A DNA stretch of 19,708 nucleotides, taken from Gammaproteobacteria bacterium (GTDB lineage: Bacteria; Pseudomonadota; Gammaproteobacteria; Magnimaribacterales; Magnimaribacteraceae). The translations under genes and the position numbers were made by a program. The number at the start of each line of letters is the position of its first letter. The first letter of the stretch is position 1. This document shows, piece after piece, positions 1 to 7,367 of the stretch. Where the stretch lies: contig DTSY01000154.1 of assembly GCA_012965075.1 (NCBI GenBank), positions 1 to 19,708 on the forward strand. Reading direction: 5' to 3'. Below the pieces are notes generated by a model. That model had not been told where the DNA came from and did no database searches. It saw only the letters and a program-made list of their open reading frames with translations.

Positions 1-354
1 GCTCTTTTAGTATTTAAAGGGCTGTCAGAAAATATAAATCTTTTTTATTCACCTTCAGATCTTCAAAAAGCGCAAATAAATACTCAAATAAGAGTAGGAG
101 GAATGGTAAGAAAAGATTCAATTATTAGAGTAGAAAACTCATTAAGAGTCTCCTTTGTAATAACTGATTTCGAAGAGGATTTGGTTGTTAATTACGATGG
201 AATACTTCCAGATCTTTTCTCTGAAGAAGCAGGAATTGTTGCAAAAGGTAAGATAAATGAGGAAGGTATTTTTGTTGCAAATGAAGTGCTTGCTAAACAT
301 GATGAGAATTACATGCCACCTGAAGTTGCTAAAACTTTAAAAGATAAGAAATGA
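1..354 (+). CDS. ccmE: CcmE, periplasmic haem chaperone (5' end cut off by the window)
   Basis: CcmE takes haem from the CcmABCD export complex, binds it covalently and passes it to the CcmF/CcmH ligase in the periplasm. The reading frame is open from base 1, so the N-terminal membrane anchor lies outside the window; 117 codons are present. The visible part starts just before the NINLFYSPSD segment that opens the CcmE beta-barrel. It continues through IRVGGMV and DLLPDLF-like motifs and ends in KHDENYMPPE. The His of that motif (codon 298-300) is the haem-attachment residue known in E. coli CcmE, and the Tyr four residues later is an axial ligand. The ATG at 103 is an internal Met, not the start. 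The stop overlaps the ccmF start as ATGA, pointing to translational coupling in one operon. Confidence 0.96.
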   Translation, partial: ALLVFKGLSENINLFYSPSDLQKAQINTQIRVGGMVRKDSIIRVENSLRVSFVITDFEEDLVVNYDGILPDLFSEEAGIVAKGKINEEGIFVANEVLAKHDENYMPPEVAKTLKDKK

Positions 355-2267
355 TTGCTGAGATAGGACATCTACTCCTCATTGGGTCTTTAGTTGTAAG
401 TTTTTTAGCAGGATTTTCTCCATTACTTAGATTTCTCACAAAGGATGATTTTTTTTATGAGGTTATCAGCCCTCTAAATAATCTTGTCTTTTTATTAATT
501 TTTCTAAGTTTTGTTTCATTAATTTATAGCTTTCTTGTAGATGACTTCTCAGTTGCTTATATTGCAAACAACTCAAATACTTTATTGCCTTTCTATTACA
601 AACTAGCAGCAACTTGGGGTGCACACGAAGGGTCTTTATTGTTGTGGATATTGTGCCTTTGTTTCTGGTCTACTAGTTATTTTTTTCTGAATAGGAAAAA
701 AGATGTGGAATTTGTTGCACTAACATTATCAGTTTTAAATCAAATTATTTTTGCTTTTATAGCTTTTACTCTCTTCACTTCTAATCCCTTTGAAAGATTA
801 CTTCCAATAGCTCCTTTCGAAGGAGCAGATCTTAATCCTTTATTGCAAGATTTTGCTTTTACCATTCATCCACCTCTACTTTATTTGGGTTATTCAGGTT
901 TAGCCGTTCCCTTCGCTTTGTCTTTATCGGCCCTCATTTCAAAGAAAATTGACTCAATTTGGGCCAGGGATGCAAGACTGTGGTCACTTCTTTCTTCAGG
1001 CTTCTTAACCTTAGGAATAGTTCTAGGGAGCTGGTGGGCTTATTATGAATTAGGCTGGGGAGGTTGGTGGTTCTGGGATCCAGTAGAAAATGCGGCTTTC
1101 GTGCCTTGGTTAATATCAGTCGCAATGTTTCACTCTTTAATAGTCACTGAAAGACGTGGACTTTATAAGAATTGGTCAATACTCTTAAGTATTCTTGCTT
1201 TCGCTGCCAGTATTTTAGGAACCTTCTTAGTAAGATCTGGTATTCTGACTTCAGTTCATGCTTTTGCTTTAGACCCTGAAAGGGGAGTTTTTATTCTAGC
1301 TATTTTTGCCTACTTCATTTTAGGTTCCTTAATTTTCTATTCCATTATGAATAATAAGCTTCCGGGACGAAGTACCTACAATATGATCTCAAAAGAATTT
1401 GGATTCTTATTAAATAATATCCTTCTAGTTATTTTGGCAATATCAATAATGTTTGGAACTCTGTTTCCTCTAATTTATGAAGCTATCTATGATGGAGAAC
1501 AGATTTCAGTTGGAGCCCCATACTATGAGGTTCTGATTCTTCCTTTCGCTATTGCTCTAAGCTTTCTACAAGGAGTAGGTCTTTATCTTAGTTGGAGCTC
1601 AACCCGAGAGTTTAGTTTTTTAAACAGAGTCTTGATAGAGAGTTTCTCGCTATTCATTATTATAAGTTTATTAGTTTTTTTAATTTTCGGAACTTTAAAC
1701 TGGGGAACATTTCTTGCTATAGCTATGTTTAGTTGGATCTTTTCCGGAAATTTTATAGATATGGTTTACCAATCTTCTCAAGTCAAAGAGTTAAAGTCAG
1801 TTCTTCTGAGAAGGCTTGGAATGATAAGCGCTCATTTAGGAACTGCTTTTTTAATTTTAGGAGTAGGAATAGTGACAACCTTCTCTTTGGAAAGAGAGGT
1901 GATCTTACAAAAAGGAGAAAGTTATCAATTGGGTAGTACAAATTTTGTTTTTAAAGAGATACGAGAGTCTAAAGGACTCAATTACTCTATCCAATCTGCT
2001 GGCATAGAAATTAGAAAGGGAGGATTAGTAGACGAAATAAGTGCAGAGAAAAGAAACTATCTATCTTCAAATCAAATCATGACTGAGGCTGCTATAAAAC
2101 CCACTCTTCTCCAGGATTATTATGTAACTCTTGGAGATCAAGTTGGAGATGGAAAGTGGTCCTTTAAGCTTCAAATAAAGCCCTTTATTAGATGGATATG
2201 GTTTGGGGCGATCCTAATTGCACTGGGCACTTTTGTTTCAAGCTTCAGGCAAACAAAGAGGCTATGA
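351..2267 (+). CDS. ccmF: CcmF, haem lyase subunit of cytochrome c maturation
   Basis: CcmF is the large inner-membrane protein that joins haem from holo-CcmE to the CXXCH cysteines of apocytochromes c, acting with CcmH and CcmI. At 638 residues it is close to the usual length of about 650. Many hydrophobic segments run through it. WGAHEGSLLLW is at about residues 89-99, HPPLLYLGY at about 173-181, and the tryptophan-rich WWD motif ending in FWDPVENAAFVPWL at about 233-254. The long polar loop near residues 535-610 would be the periplasmic domain before the last membrane helix. The ATG overlaps the ccmE stop by 4 bases, and its own TGA overlaps the next start in the same way. Confidence 0.97.
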   Translation: MIAEIGHLLLIGSLVVSFLAGFSPLLRFLTKDDFFYEVISPLNNLVFLLIFLSFVSLIYSFLVDDFSVAYIANNSNTLLPFYYKLAATWGAHEGSLLLWILCLCFWSTSYFFLNRKKDVEFVALTLSVLNQIIFAFIAFTLFTSNPFERLLPIAPFEGADLNPLLQDFAFTIHPPLLYLGYSGLAVPFALSLSALISKKIDSIWARDARLWSLLSSGFLTLGIVLGSWWAYYELGWGGWWFWDPVENAAFVPWLISVAMFHSLIVTERRGLYKNWSILLSILAFAASILGTFLVRSGILTSVHAFALDPERGVFILAIFAYFILGSLIFYSIMNNKLPGRSTYNMISKEFGFLLNNILLVILAISIMFGTLFPLIYEAIYDGEQISVGAPYYEVLILPFAIALSFLQGVGLYLSWSSTREFSFLNRVLIESFSLFIIISLLVFLIFGTLNWGTFLAIAMFSWIFSGNFIDMVYQSSQVKELKSVLLRRLGMISAHLGTAFLILGVGIVTTFSLEREVILQKGESYQLGSTNFVFKEIRESKGLNYSIQSAGIEIRKGGLVDEISAEKRNYLSSNQIMTEAAIKPTLLQDYYVTLGDQVGDGKWSFKLQIKPFIRWIWFGAILIALGTFVSSFRQTKRL

Positions 2268-2800
2268 ATAGAATAACTCATTATCTCCCTTTAATTTTCT
2301 TCATCTTCTTGATAATAGGTTTATTCACTTTTCTTGATAATGAAGAAAGTGATCTTCGCTCAGTTTTGCTAGACAAAAACTTCCCTGACTTCTCTCTGTC
2401 TAAACTAGAAAACCAAGAAATCGTTACAAAAAATGATTTAGTGGAGCTACCTTCGCTGTTAAATGTTTGGGCTACCTGGTGTATAGCCTGCAGAGTAGAA
2501 CACCCATTCCTGATGAGATTAAGGAATGAATCCACTATAAATATTTACGGTTTAAATTATAAAGATGATAGGAGTAAAGCAATAAATTTACTGGATCAGA
2601 TAGGTGACCCCTATGAGTTCAGTATTTTTGATCATGAGGGAATACTTGCTATTGACCTTGGTGTTTATGGAGCTCCAGAAACTTTTTTAATAGATAAGAG
2701 TGGGATTATACGAGTTAGGCATGTAGGAGTCTTAACGCCTGAAGTGTGGGAAGAAAAATTTAATGGTGTTCTTAATAATTTAAAAGAAGATGAAAAATAG
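2264..2800 (+). CDS. ccmG: CcmG/DsbE, thioredoxin-like thiol reductase for cytochrome c maturation
   Basis: CcmG is a membrane-anchored periplasmic thioredoxin that keeps apocytochrome cysteines, or CcmH, reduced before haem attachment. I chose ATG 2264, giving 178 residues, over the longer frame from 2192. It overlaps the ccmF stop as ATGA, has AAAGAGG just upstream, and starts directly with the anchor (MNRITHYLPL, hydrophobic to about residue 24). The extra residues from 2192 would only be an out-of-frame reading of ccmF. The active site is WCIAC (Cys73 and Cys76), where family members often have WCPTC or WCVPC. The cis-proline lies in GAPET (Pro138). The end overlaps ccmH by 11 bases. Confidence 0.95.
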   Translation: MNRITHYLPLIFFIFLIIGLFTFLDNEESDLRSVLLDKNFPDFSLSKLENQEIVTKNDLVELPSLLNVWATWCIACRVEHPFLMRLRNESTINIYGLNYKDDRSKAINLLDQIGDPYEFSIFDHEGILAIDLGVYGAPETFLIDKSGIIRVRHVGVLTPEVWEEKFNGVLNNLKEDEK

Positions 2801-3263
2801 AACACTTGTTTGCATCTTATGCCTGTTATCTTTTACAGCAGAATCCGAATCTTCAAAGGAAGTGTATTCATTTGTTATTGATGAGAATCAAGAAAGATTT
2901 TATACCCTTCTAGATACATACAGATGTCCTAAATGCCAAAGCTCAAATTTATCTGGCTCCAATGCCCCTATTGCTAAGGACTTGAAAAGAGAAATCCATA
3001 GATTAATTGAAGAGGGTAAAACAGACGAACAAATAGAAGCATTCCTGAGATCAAGATACGGAGATTTCATCCTTTATAAACCTGCTTTAAGGAAAAATAC
3101 TTTAATCCTTTGGTTAGGTCCTTTCATCTTACTTTCTCTGATTGTTTTTTTAGTAGTTAGCTGGAACATGTCTTCAAAACGGAAATCTAAGGATTTAGAA
3201 GCTGAACAAATCGTAAAGGTTATAGAGAGGACTAGGCTTAAGAAATTATTTGAAGAAGATTAA
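2790..3263 (+). CDS. ccmH: CcmH (CcmL-type), thiol-oxidoreductase subunit of the haem lyase
   Basis: CcmH works with CcmG to reduce the haem-binding cysteines of apocytochrome c and is part of the CcmFHI ligation complex. The family signature is present as YRCPKCQSSNLSGSNA, with Cys46 and Cys49. A signal peptide covers about the first 18 residues and a single membrane helix sits near 105-123, so the three-helix domain faces the periplasm. At 157 residues it is the short CcmH of lineages that carry CcmI separately, rather than the fused E. coli form. The start lies 11 bases inside ccmG. The stop abuts the next start with no gap. Confidence 0.95.
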   Translation: MKNRTLVCILCLLSFTAESESSKEVYSFVIDENQERFYTLLDTYRCPKCQSSNLSGSNAPIAKDLKREIHRLIEEGKTDEQIEAFLRSRYGDFILYKPALRKNTLILWLGPFILLSLIVFLVVSWNMSSKRKSKDLEAEQIVKVIERTRLKKLFEED

Positions 3264-4109
3264 ATGTTTTATTTATTAGGCATAACAATACTTATGAGCT
3301 TGGCAATTTATGTTGGAACTGCCTTTTATATATCAAATAGGTCTGGTTATGACAGGAGAGAGGAAAATGTAGAACTGTTTAAGAAAGAGAAAGAAAATCT
3401 AAAATTAAATAAAAGTTTACCTCAAGAATATTTGAGTTTGCTGGTTAATGAGAGAGAGCAAATTCTTCTACAGGATGTTCCTGAGGAAAAGGAGTTAGTA
3501 GTTCTTACTAAAAAAGATTCTTTATTTAGACCACTATTTTTTTCCGTTTTTAGTTTTATAGCTATTTGTGGTATTTATTTTCAACCTCTCTCAATGGGGT
3601 CTTTAAAAGACCTTCAGACTTACCAATCTATAAATGGTTTTATTGAAGCTGACTTTGAATCAAGGAAAGAAACAAGAGGATCTGTTATTCAAGAATTGAA
3701 GGGTTTTATGAATCAAACTGAAACAAGAGCTTCTGAAATTTATTTATTAGCAAATAGATTCAAAGACATTAACGAATTTCTCATTACTAGCTTACTTTTG
3801 AAAAGTTTAATTGATAAGCATTCAGATGAGATTCCTCTTGGCATCTACGCGGAATATGCACAAATTCTTTTCTTTAGGGACAACAGAGTGTTTTCAAAAG
3901 ATGTGGAAATTGCCCTCGAACTAGCCCTTAAGAAATCTCCTGTTGATCCAATTGCTTTAACTTTAGAAGGGGTGAAAAATTTTCAAGCAGGAGAAATAGA
4001 TTTAGCAATGATTTCATGGGAAAAAGCTAAAGAAAATACTAACGATGGAAACGAGAAACTAACCATACAAGAGGCAATAAATGCTATTAAATCAATGAAA
4101 AATCAGTAG
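3264..4109 (+). CDS. ccmI: CcmI-like TPR protein, apocytochrome c chaperone
   Basis: CcmI holds the C-terminal part of apocytochromes c and delivers them to CcmFH. The architecture fits: membrane helix at about residues 2-22, charged cytoplasmic loop with coiled-coil character at about 30-75, second helix at about 90-108, then a periplasmic helical region at about 150-275. Inside that region, ALTLEGVKNFQAGEIDLA followed by SWEKAKE looks like a TPR hairpin. At 281 residues it is smaller than the roughly 400 seen in many proteobacteria, mainly in the periplasmic part. The ATG follows the ccmH stop immediately. Sequence similarity is low, so the name rests on position plus topology. It is the last gene of the ccm operon. 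Confidence 0.85.
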   Translation: MFYLLGITILMSLAIYVGTAFYISNRSGYDRREENVELFKKEKENLKLNKSLPQEYLSLLVNEREQILLQDVPEEKELVVLTKKDSLFRPLFFSVFSFIAICGIYFQPLSMGSLKDLQTYQSINGFIEADFESRKETRGSVIQELKGFMNQTETRASEIYLLANRFKDINEFLITSLLLKSLIDKHSDEIPLGIYAEYAQILFFRDNRVFSKDVEIALELALKKSPVDPIALTLEGVKNFQAGEIDLAMISWEKAKENTNDGNEKLTIQEAINAIKSMKNQ

Positions 4110-4145
4110 TTTCATTGACTTAAATAGACTAGACTTACGCCGCAA

Positions 4146-4226
4146 ATGGAAAGATATTCTTGTCTTTCGTCGTCGTCTAACCCAAAGGCGAAGGGTTTCT
4201 TCCCCCCAAAACCAAGTAAAATATGA
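4146..4226 (+). CDS. possible 26-codon ORF or leader peptide in front of smc
   Basis: Between ccmI and smc an ATG opens a 26-codon frame (MERYSCLSSSSN..., ending in PPKPSKI) whose TGA overlaps the smc ATG as ATGA, the same coupling used by the ccm genes. I see no Shine-Dalgarno sequence before the ATG, and smc itself has none that is convincing, so coupling could supply its translation. The composition is locally odd, with CGTCGTCGTC and a run of six C in an AT-rich genome. It may be a coupling peptide, an RNA structure, or chance. I do not recognise it. Confidence 0.25.
   Translation: MERYSCLSSSSNPKAKGFFPPKPSKI
4149..4204 (+). other. pair of small inverted repeats in the ccmI-smc gap
   Basis: The 113-base gap holds two small potential hairpins. 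GAAAGA (4149-4154) pairs with TCTTTC (4163-4168) across 8 bases. AACCC (4179-4183) pairs with GGGTT (4193-4197) across 9 bases. An alternative pairing, GAAG (4190-4193) with CTTC (4199-4202), would exclude the second one. A C-run follows rather than a T-run, so neither is a good intrinsic terminator. They could be structure at the 3' end of the ccm transcript or in the smc leader. Confidence 0.3.
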
Positions 4227-6697
4227 GACTAAAATCAGTCAAACTTTCTGGATTTAAGTCGTTTGTTGATCCAACTTCAATATCTTTTCCTCATGACCTT
4301 ACTGCTATTGTTGGACCTAATGGATGTGGTAAATCTAATATTATTGATGCAGTCAGGTGGGTATTGGGTGAAAGTTCAGCAAAGAATTTAAGAAGCCAAT
4401 ACATGTCTGAGGTTGTGTTTAACGGATCTGCTTCTAGAAAGCCAGTTTCAAGAGCTTCAGTGGAACTTTTTTTTGATAACGATGATGGAAGGATAGGTGG
4501 AGAATTTGCTGACTACAGTGAAATTTCAGTCAGAAGAACATTAGACATTGATAGCCAATCAAATTATTACCTTAATGGTACTAGCTGTAGAAAGAGGGAT
4601 ATAACAGATCTTATTTTAGGGACAGGTTTGGGTCCAAGAAGTTATGCAATAATTGAGCAGGATATGATTTCCACACTGGTAAGTTCAAAACCAGAAGAAA
4701 TGAGATCATATATTGAAGAAGTTGCAGGTATTTCTAGGTATCTTGAAAGACGAAAAGAAACAGAATCAAGAATTAAGAGAACAAAAGAAAATCTAAGCAG
4801 ATTAGAAGATTTAAGAGAAGAAATCGGAAGACTCTTGTTCAAATTAAAACAGCAAGCTAGAGCTGCTGAGAGGTACGCAGATTTAAGAATAGAGGAAAAT
4901 CACACAAAAGGACTTGTATGGTCTAACCAATGGCAAGATAAAGCAAATGAGGTTGTAGTAAAAGAAGAAAAGGTAAGGCTACAGAAGATTGAGCTCGAAG
5001 AGATAAATTCATTAAAAACTACTTCAGACTCTGAGATTAATGAGTTCAGAGTAAAACAAATGGAATTACAAACCGAGATGGATAAAGTCCAACAGGAGTT
5101 TTATAGCCTAGGTGCAGACATTTCTAGGCAGGAACAAGAAATAAAGGAAAATAAAAATAAGACATCAGAGGTAGCTTCTAAACTAGGGGAGAGTAGAGAT
5201 ACTTTGTCTTCTAAGAAAAATGAAGTAGCTAAATCCTCAGAGCAGATAGAAAGGCTGGAAGAATCTATTTCTTTGATTACACCTGAATTAGAACAATTAA
5301 GAGAAAAGCAATTACAAGAAAACAGTCAAGATTCAGAAATTGAAGAAATTGAAATGGACTGGGATAATTTCTCAAACGATCTTATAAATCTTTTAGATAA
5401 GTTAAGAAAAGCGGAAATAAAACTCTTAGCTTTAATGGCCAGTGGAAAAGTTTCTCAAGAGAATGTACTTCATGATACTGGTCTGAAGGAAGTGGAGGGT
5501 TCTTTAGACTCTTTATCAAGCATATCTTTAACATTAGTCGATAAAACAAAAGGATTATTTAAAGGGTCATCCAAAGAAGAAAGATTAGAGCTTCTTGATA
5601 AAACTCAAGAGTACGCTGATTCGCAAGCTAAACTTGCTACAAACATTTCCCAGATTAATCATTTAAAGACAGAAATAAGTACTCTTGAAGCAGAAATCAT
5701 ATCTTTAGAGGGTCAATCTTTTTCAAATAAAGAACCACTTAAAACTATGGAGGATTCTTTAAAAGGACTGCTTCAATCAAGACTAGCTGTTGAGGAGAGA
5801 ATGGGTTCTATAAGAAAATCTATAGATGATGCTTCAGACAGTATTAGGAATACTGAGAAAGAAAAACTAGACAAGGAACAGAAGGCAATAAATTCAAGAG
5901 AAGTTCTAGAAACACTTCGTTTGGATCGTCAGGCATCCAGAATGGAAGCAGAGAATATAGAGAAACAGATAAAAGAAAATAATTTAGATATTAAAAAACT
6001 TTTATCCGAACTAGATGAGGACAAGACCGTAAGTGATTACCAAATGGATTTGGAAAAGATAGAAAGGAAAATATCGAGACTGGGAGCAATAAACCTCGCT
6101 GCTATGGAAGAATATGCTCAAGAAGAAAAAAGGAAAACGCATCTAGATAAACAGCATGAAGAGCTAATGAGGGCTTTAGAGACGCTTCAGAATGCTATTA
6201 ATAAAATAGACAAAGAAACAAGAACAACATTCAAGGATACTTTTGACGATCTTAATAAAAGTTTAGCTAAGTCATTCCCTAAGCTCTTTGGCGGAGGTCA
6301 TGCAGAATTAATCTTGTTAGATGATGATTTACTTACGGCTGGTGTAGGCATTGCTGCCAAACCACCGGGTAAGAAAAATACTAGCATTACTCAATTATCA
6401 GGAGGGGAGAAGGCCCTTACGGCAATAGCTTTAGTTTTTGCCTTCTTTGAACTAAATCCAGCACCATTTTGCATGTTAGATGAAGTAGATGCTCCTCTAG
6501 ACGATCTTAACACCATGAGGTTCATAAGCTTGGTTGAAGAAATGTCGGACAAGGTTCAATTTGTTTATATTACTCACAATAAAATTTCTATGGAGAAGAG
6601 TAAACATCTTATGGGTGTAACAATGCAAGAACCGGGAGTGTCTAAGATGGTAGCCGTAGATGTGGAAGAGGCTGTCAAACTGGCTGCCACTGCCTAG
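4223..6697 (+). CDS. smc: SMC chromosome-segregation ATPase, short form without a visible hinge
   Basis: SMC dimers compact chromosomes and help segregate them, using ATP-driven head engagement at the ends of long coiled coils. The N-terminal head is textbook: GFKSFVDPT, Walker A GPNGCGKS (31-38), NLRSQYMSEVVFNGS, and IEEVAGISRYLERR (164-177). The C-terminal head has the LSGGEK signature (725-730), Walker B with LDEVDAPLDD (752-761), and the ITHNK switch. Family members are about 1150-1200 residues; this one has 824. Residues 170-620 are almost wholly charged coiled coil, broken only by a less regular stretch at about 400-455. I cannot find the roughly 150-residue Gly-rich hinge fold, and this region has no cysteine, so no Rad50-type hook either. 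The frame is intact. The position before zipA and ligA is the standard one for gammaproteobacterial smc. Confidence 0.95.
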   Translation: MRLKSVKLSGFKSFVDPTSISFPHDLTAIVGPNGCGKSNIIDAVRWVLGESSAKNLRSQYMSEVVFNGSASRKPVSRASVELFFDNDDGRIGGEFADYSEISVRRTLDIDSQSNYYLNGTSCRKRDITDLILGTGLGPRSYAIIEQDMISTLVSSKPEEMRSYIEEVAGISRYLERRKETESRIKRTKENLSRLEDLREEIGRLLFKLKQQARAAERYADLRIEENHTKGLVWSNQWQDKANEVVVKEEKVRLQKIELEEINSLKTTSDSEINEFRVKQMELQTEMDKVQQEFYSLGADISRQEQEIKENKNKTSEVASKLGESRDTLSSKKNEVAKSSEQIERLEESISLITPELEQLREKQLQENSQDSEIEEIEMDWDNFSNDLINLLDKLRKAEIKLLALMASGKVSQENVLHDTGLKEVEGSLDSLSSISLTLVDKTKGLFKGSSKEERLELLDKTQEYADSQAKLATNISQINHLKTEISTLEAEIISLEGQSFSNKEPLKTMEDSLKGLLQSRLAVEERMGSIRKSIDDASDSIRNTEKEKLDKEQKAINSREVLETLRLDRQASRMEAENIEKQIKENNLDIKKLLSELDEDKTVSDYQMDLEKIERKISRLGAINLAAMEEYAQEEKRKTHLDKQHEELMRALETLQNAINKIDKETRTTFKDTFDDLNKSLAKSFPKLFGGGHAELILLDDDLLTAGVGIAAKPPGKKNTSITQLSGGEKALTAIALVFAFFELNPAPFCMLDEVDAPLDDLNTMRFISLVEEMSDKVQFVYITHNKISMEKSKHLMGVTMQEPGVSKMVAVDVEEAVKLAATA

Positions 6698-6702
6698 ATC
6701 TG

Positions 6703-7356
6703 ATGTTAAACCTGGCAGAAATTCTTACTATAATAATTGGACTTCTATTGGCCTTAGTATTTGTGGATGGCATAAGAAGATCTATCAAAAATAGAAAAAA
6801 TAAACTTAAAGTTGATCTCGTTCCATCTGAAAAATTAGAGAAAGAAGAATTCGATGAGTCAGAAGATATATCTGGACAACTAGTTGATGAAAATGAATTC
6901 TTAAGTGATGTAACTGAATCAATTGAAGATATACCTATTCTTAAAGGTCACAATTTAATAATTTTTAATTTATGTTCTAAAGATTTAGAAACTTTTTCAT
7001 GCACTTCCCTTTCCAAAAGCCTTTCTTCTTATAGTTTTTTATTTGAAGACAAAGGCTTTTTTACTTTTAGAGACAACACAGAAAAAATATTATTTAGTCT
7101 TATAAACGCTAAAAAACCCGGTAATTTCCTAGAAGATATAACTTCATCTGATATAGCTTTGGTGTTGGACCCAGGTAAATCACCAAAAGTTGTTGAGTCT
7201 TTTGATTTGATGTTTTCTGTGGCCCAATCTCTTTCAGAAAATTTTTCTTGCAGCTTATTAGATGAGAATAGGAACCTTTTAACTAAGCAAATGCTAGAGC
7301 ACATGAGAAATGAATCTCAAGAATTTCAGCGCCAACGTCTTGCTAACGCTAGTTAA
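6703..7356 (+). CDS. zipA: ZipA, FtsZ-anchoring division protein
   Basis: ZipA ties the FtsZ ring to the inner membrane during division. The 217-residue protein shows the right order: an N-terminal membrane helix (about residues 4-21), a short basic stretch, an acidic linker (about 40-78), and a C-terminal FtsZ-binding domain to about 205. The domain end is diagnostic, with a LLDENRNLLT core followed by KQMLEHMRNE. E. coli ZipA has 328 residues. The loss is mostly in the linker, which here is acidic instead of Pro/Gln-rich. The gene starts 5 bases after the smc stop and is followed 11 bases later by ligA, the usual arrangement. Confidence 0.85.
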   Translation: MLNLAEILTIIIGLLLALVFVDGIRRSIKNRKNKLKVDLVPSEKLEKEEFDESEDISGQLVDENEFLSDVTESIEDIPILKGHNLIIFNLCSKDLETFSCTSLSKSLSSYSFLFEDKGFFTFRDNTEKILFSLINAKKPGNFLEDITSSDIALVLDPGKSPKVVESFDLMFSVAQSLSENFSCSLLDENRNLLTKQMLEHMRNESQEFQRQRLANAS

Positions 7357-7367
7357 AATTAGAACTC

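Noticed and set aside
1733..1936. 67-codon open frame inside ccmF
   Set aside because: It lies wholly within the clearly coding ccmF frame and has no motif or ribosome binding site.
2192..2263. N-terminal extension of CcmG from ATG 2192
   Set aside because: It only reads ccmF in another frame, adds a non-signal segment, and lies before a better ATG with a ribosome binding site and ATGA coupling at 2264.
4110..4222. Intrinsic terminator after ccmI
   Set aside because: The hairpins are short and the longer one is followed by C-rich sequence, not a T-run.
4223..6697. smc as a pseudogene with an internal deletion
   Set aside because: The frame is uninterrupted, both catalytic halves are intact, and the middle is well-formed coiled coil, which is unlike a decayed gene.
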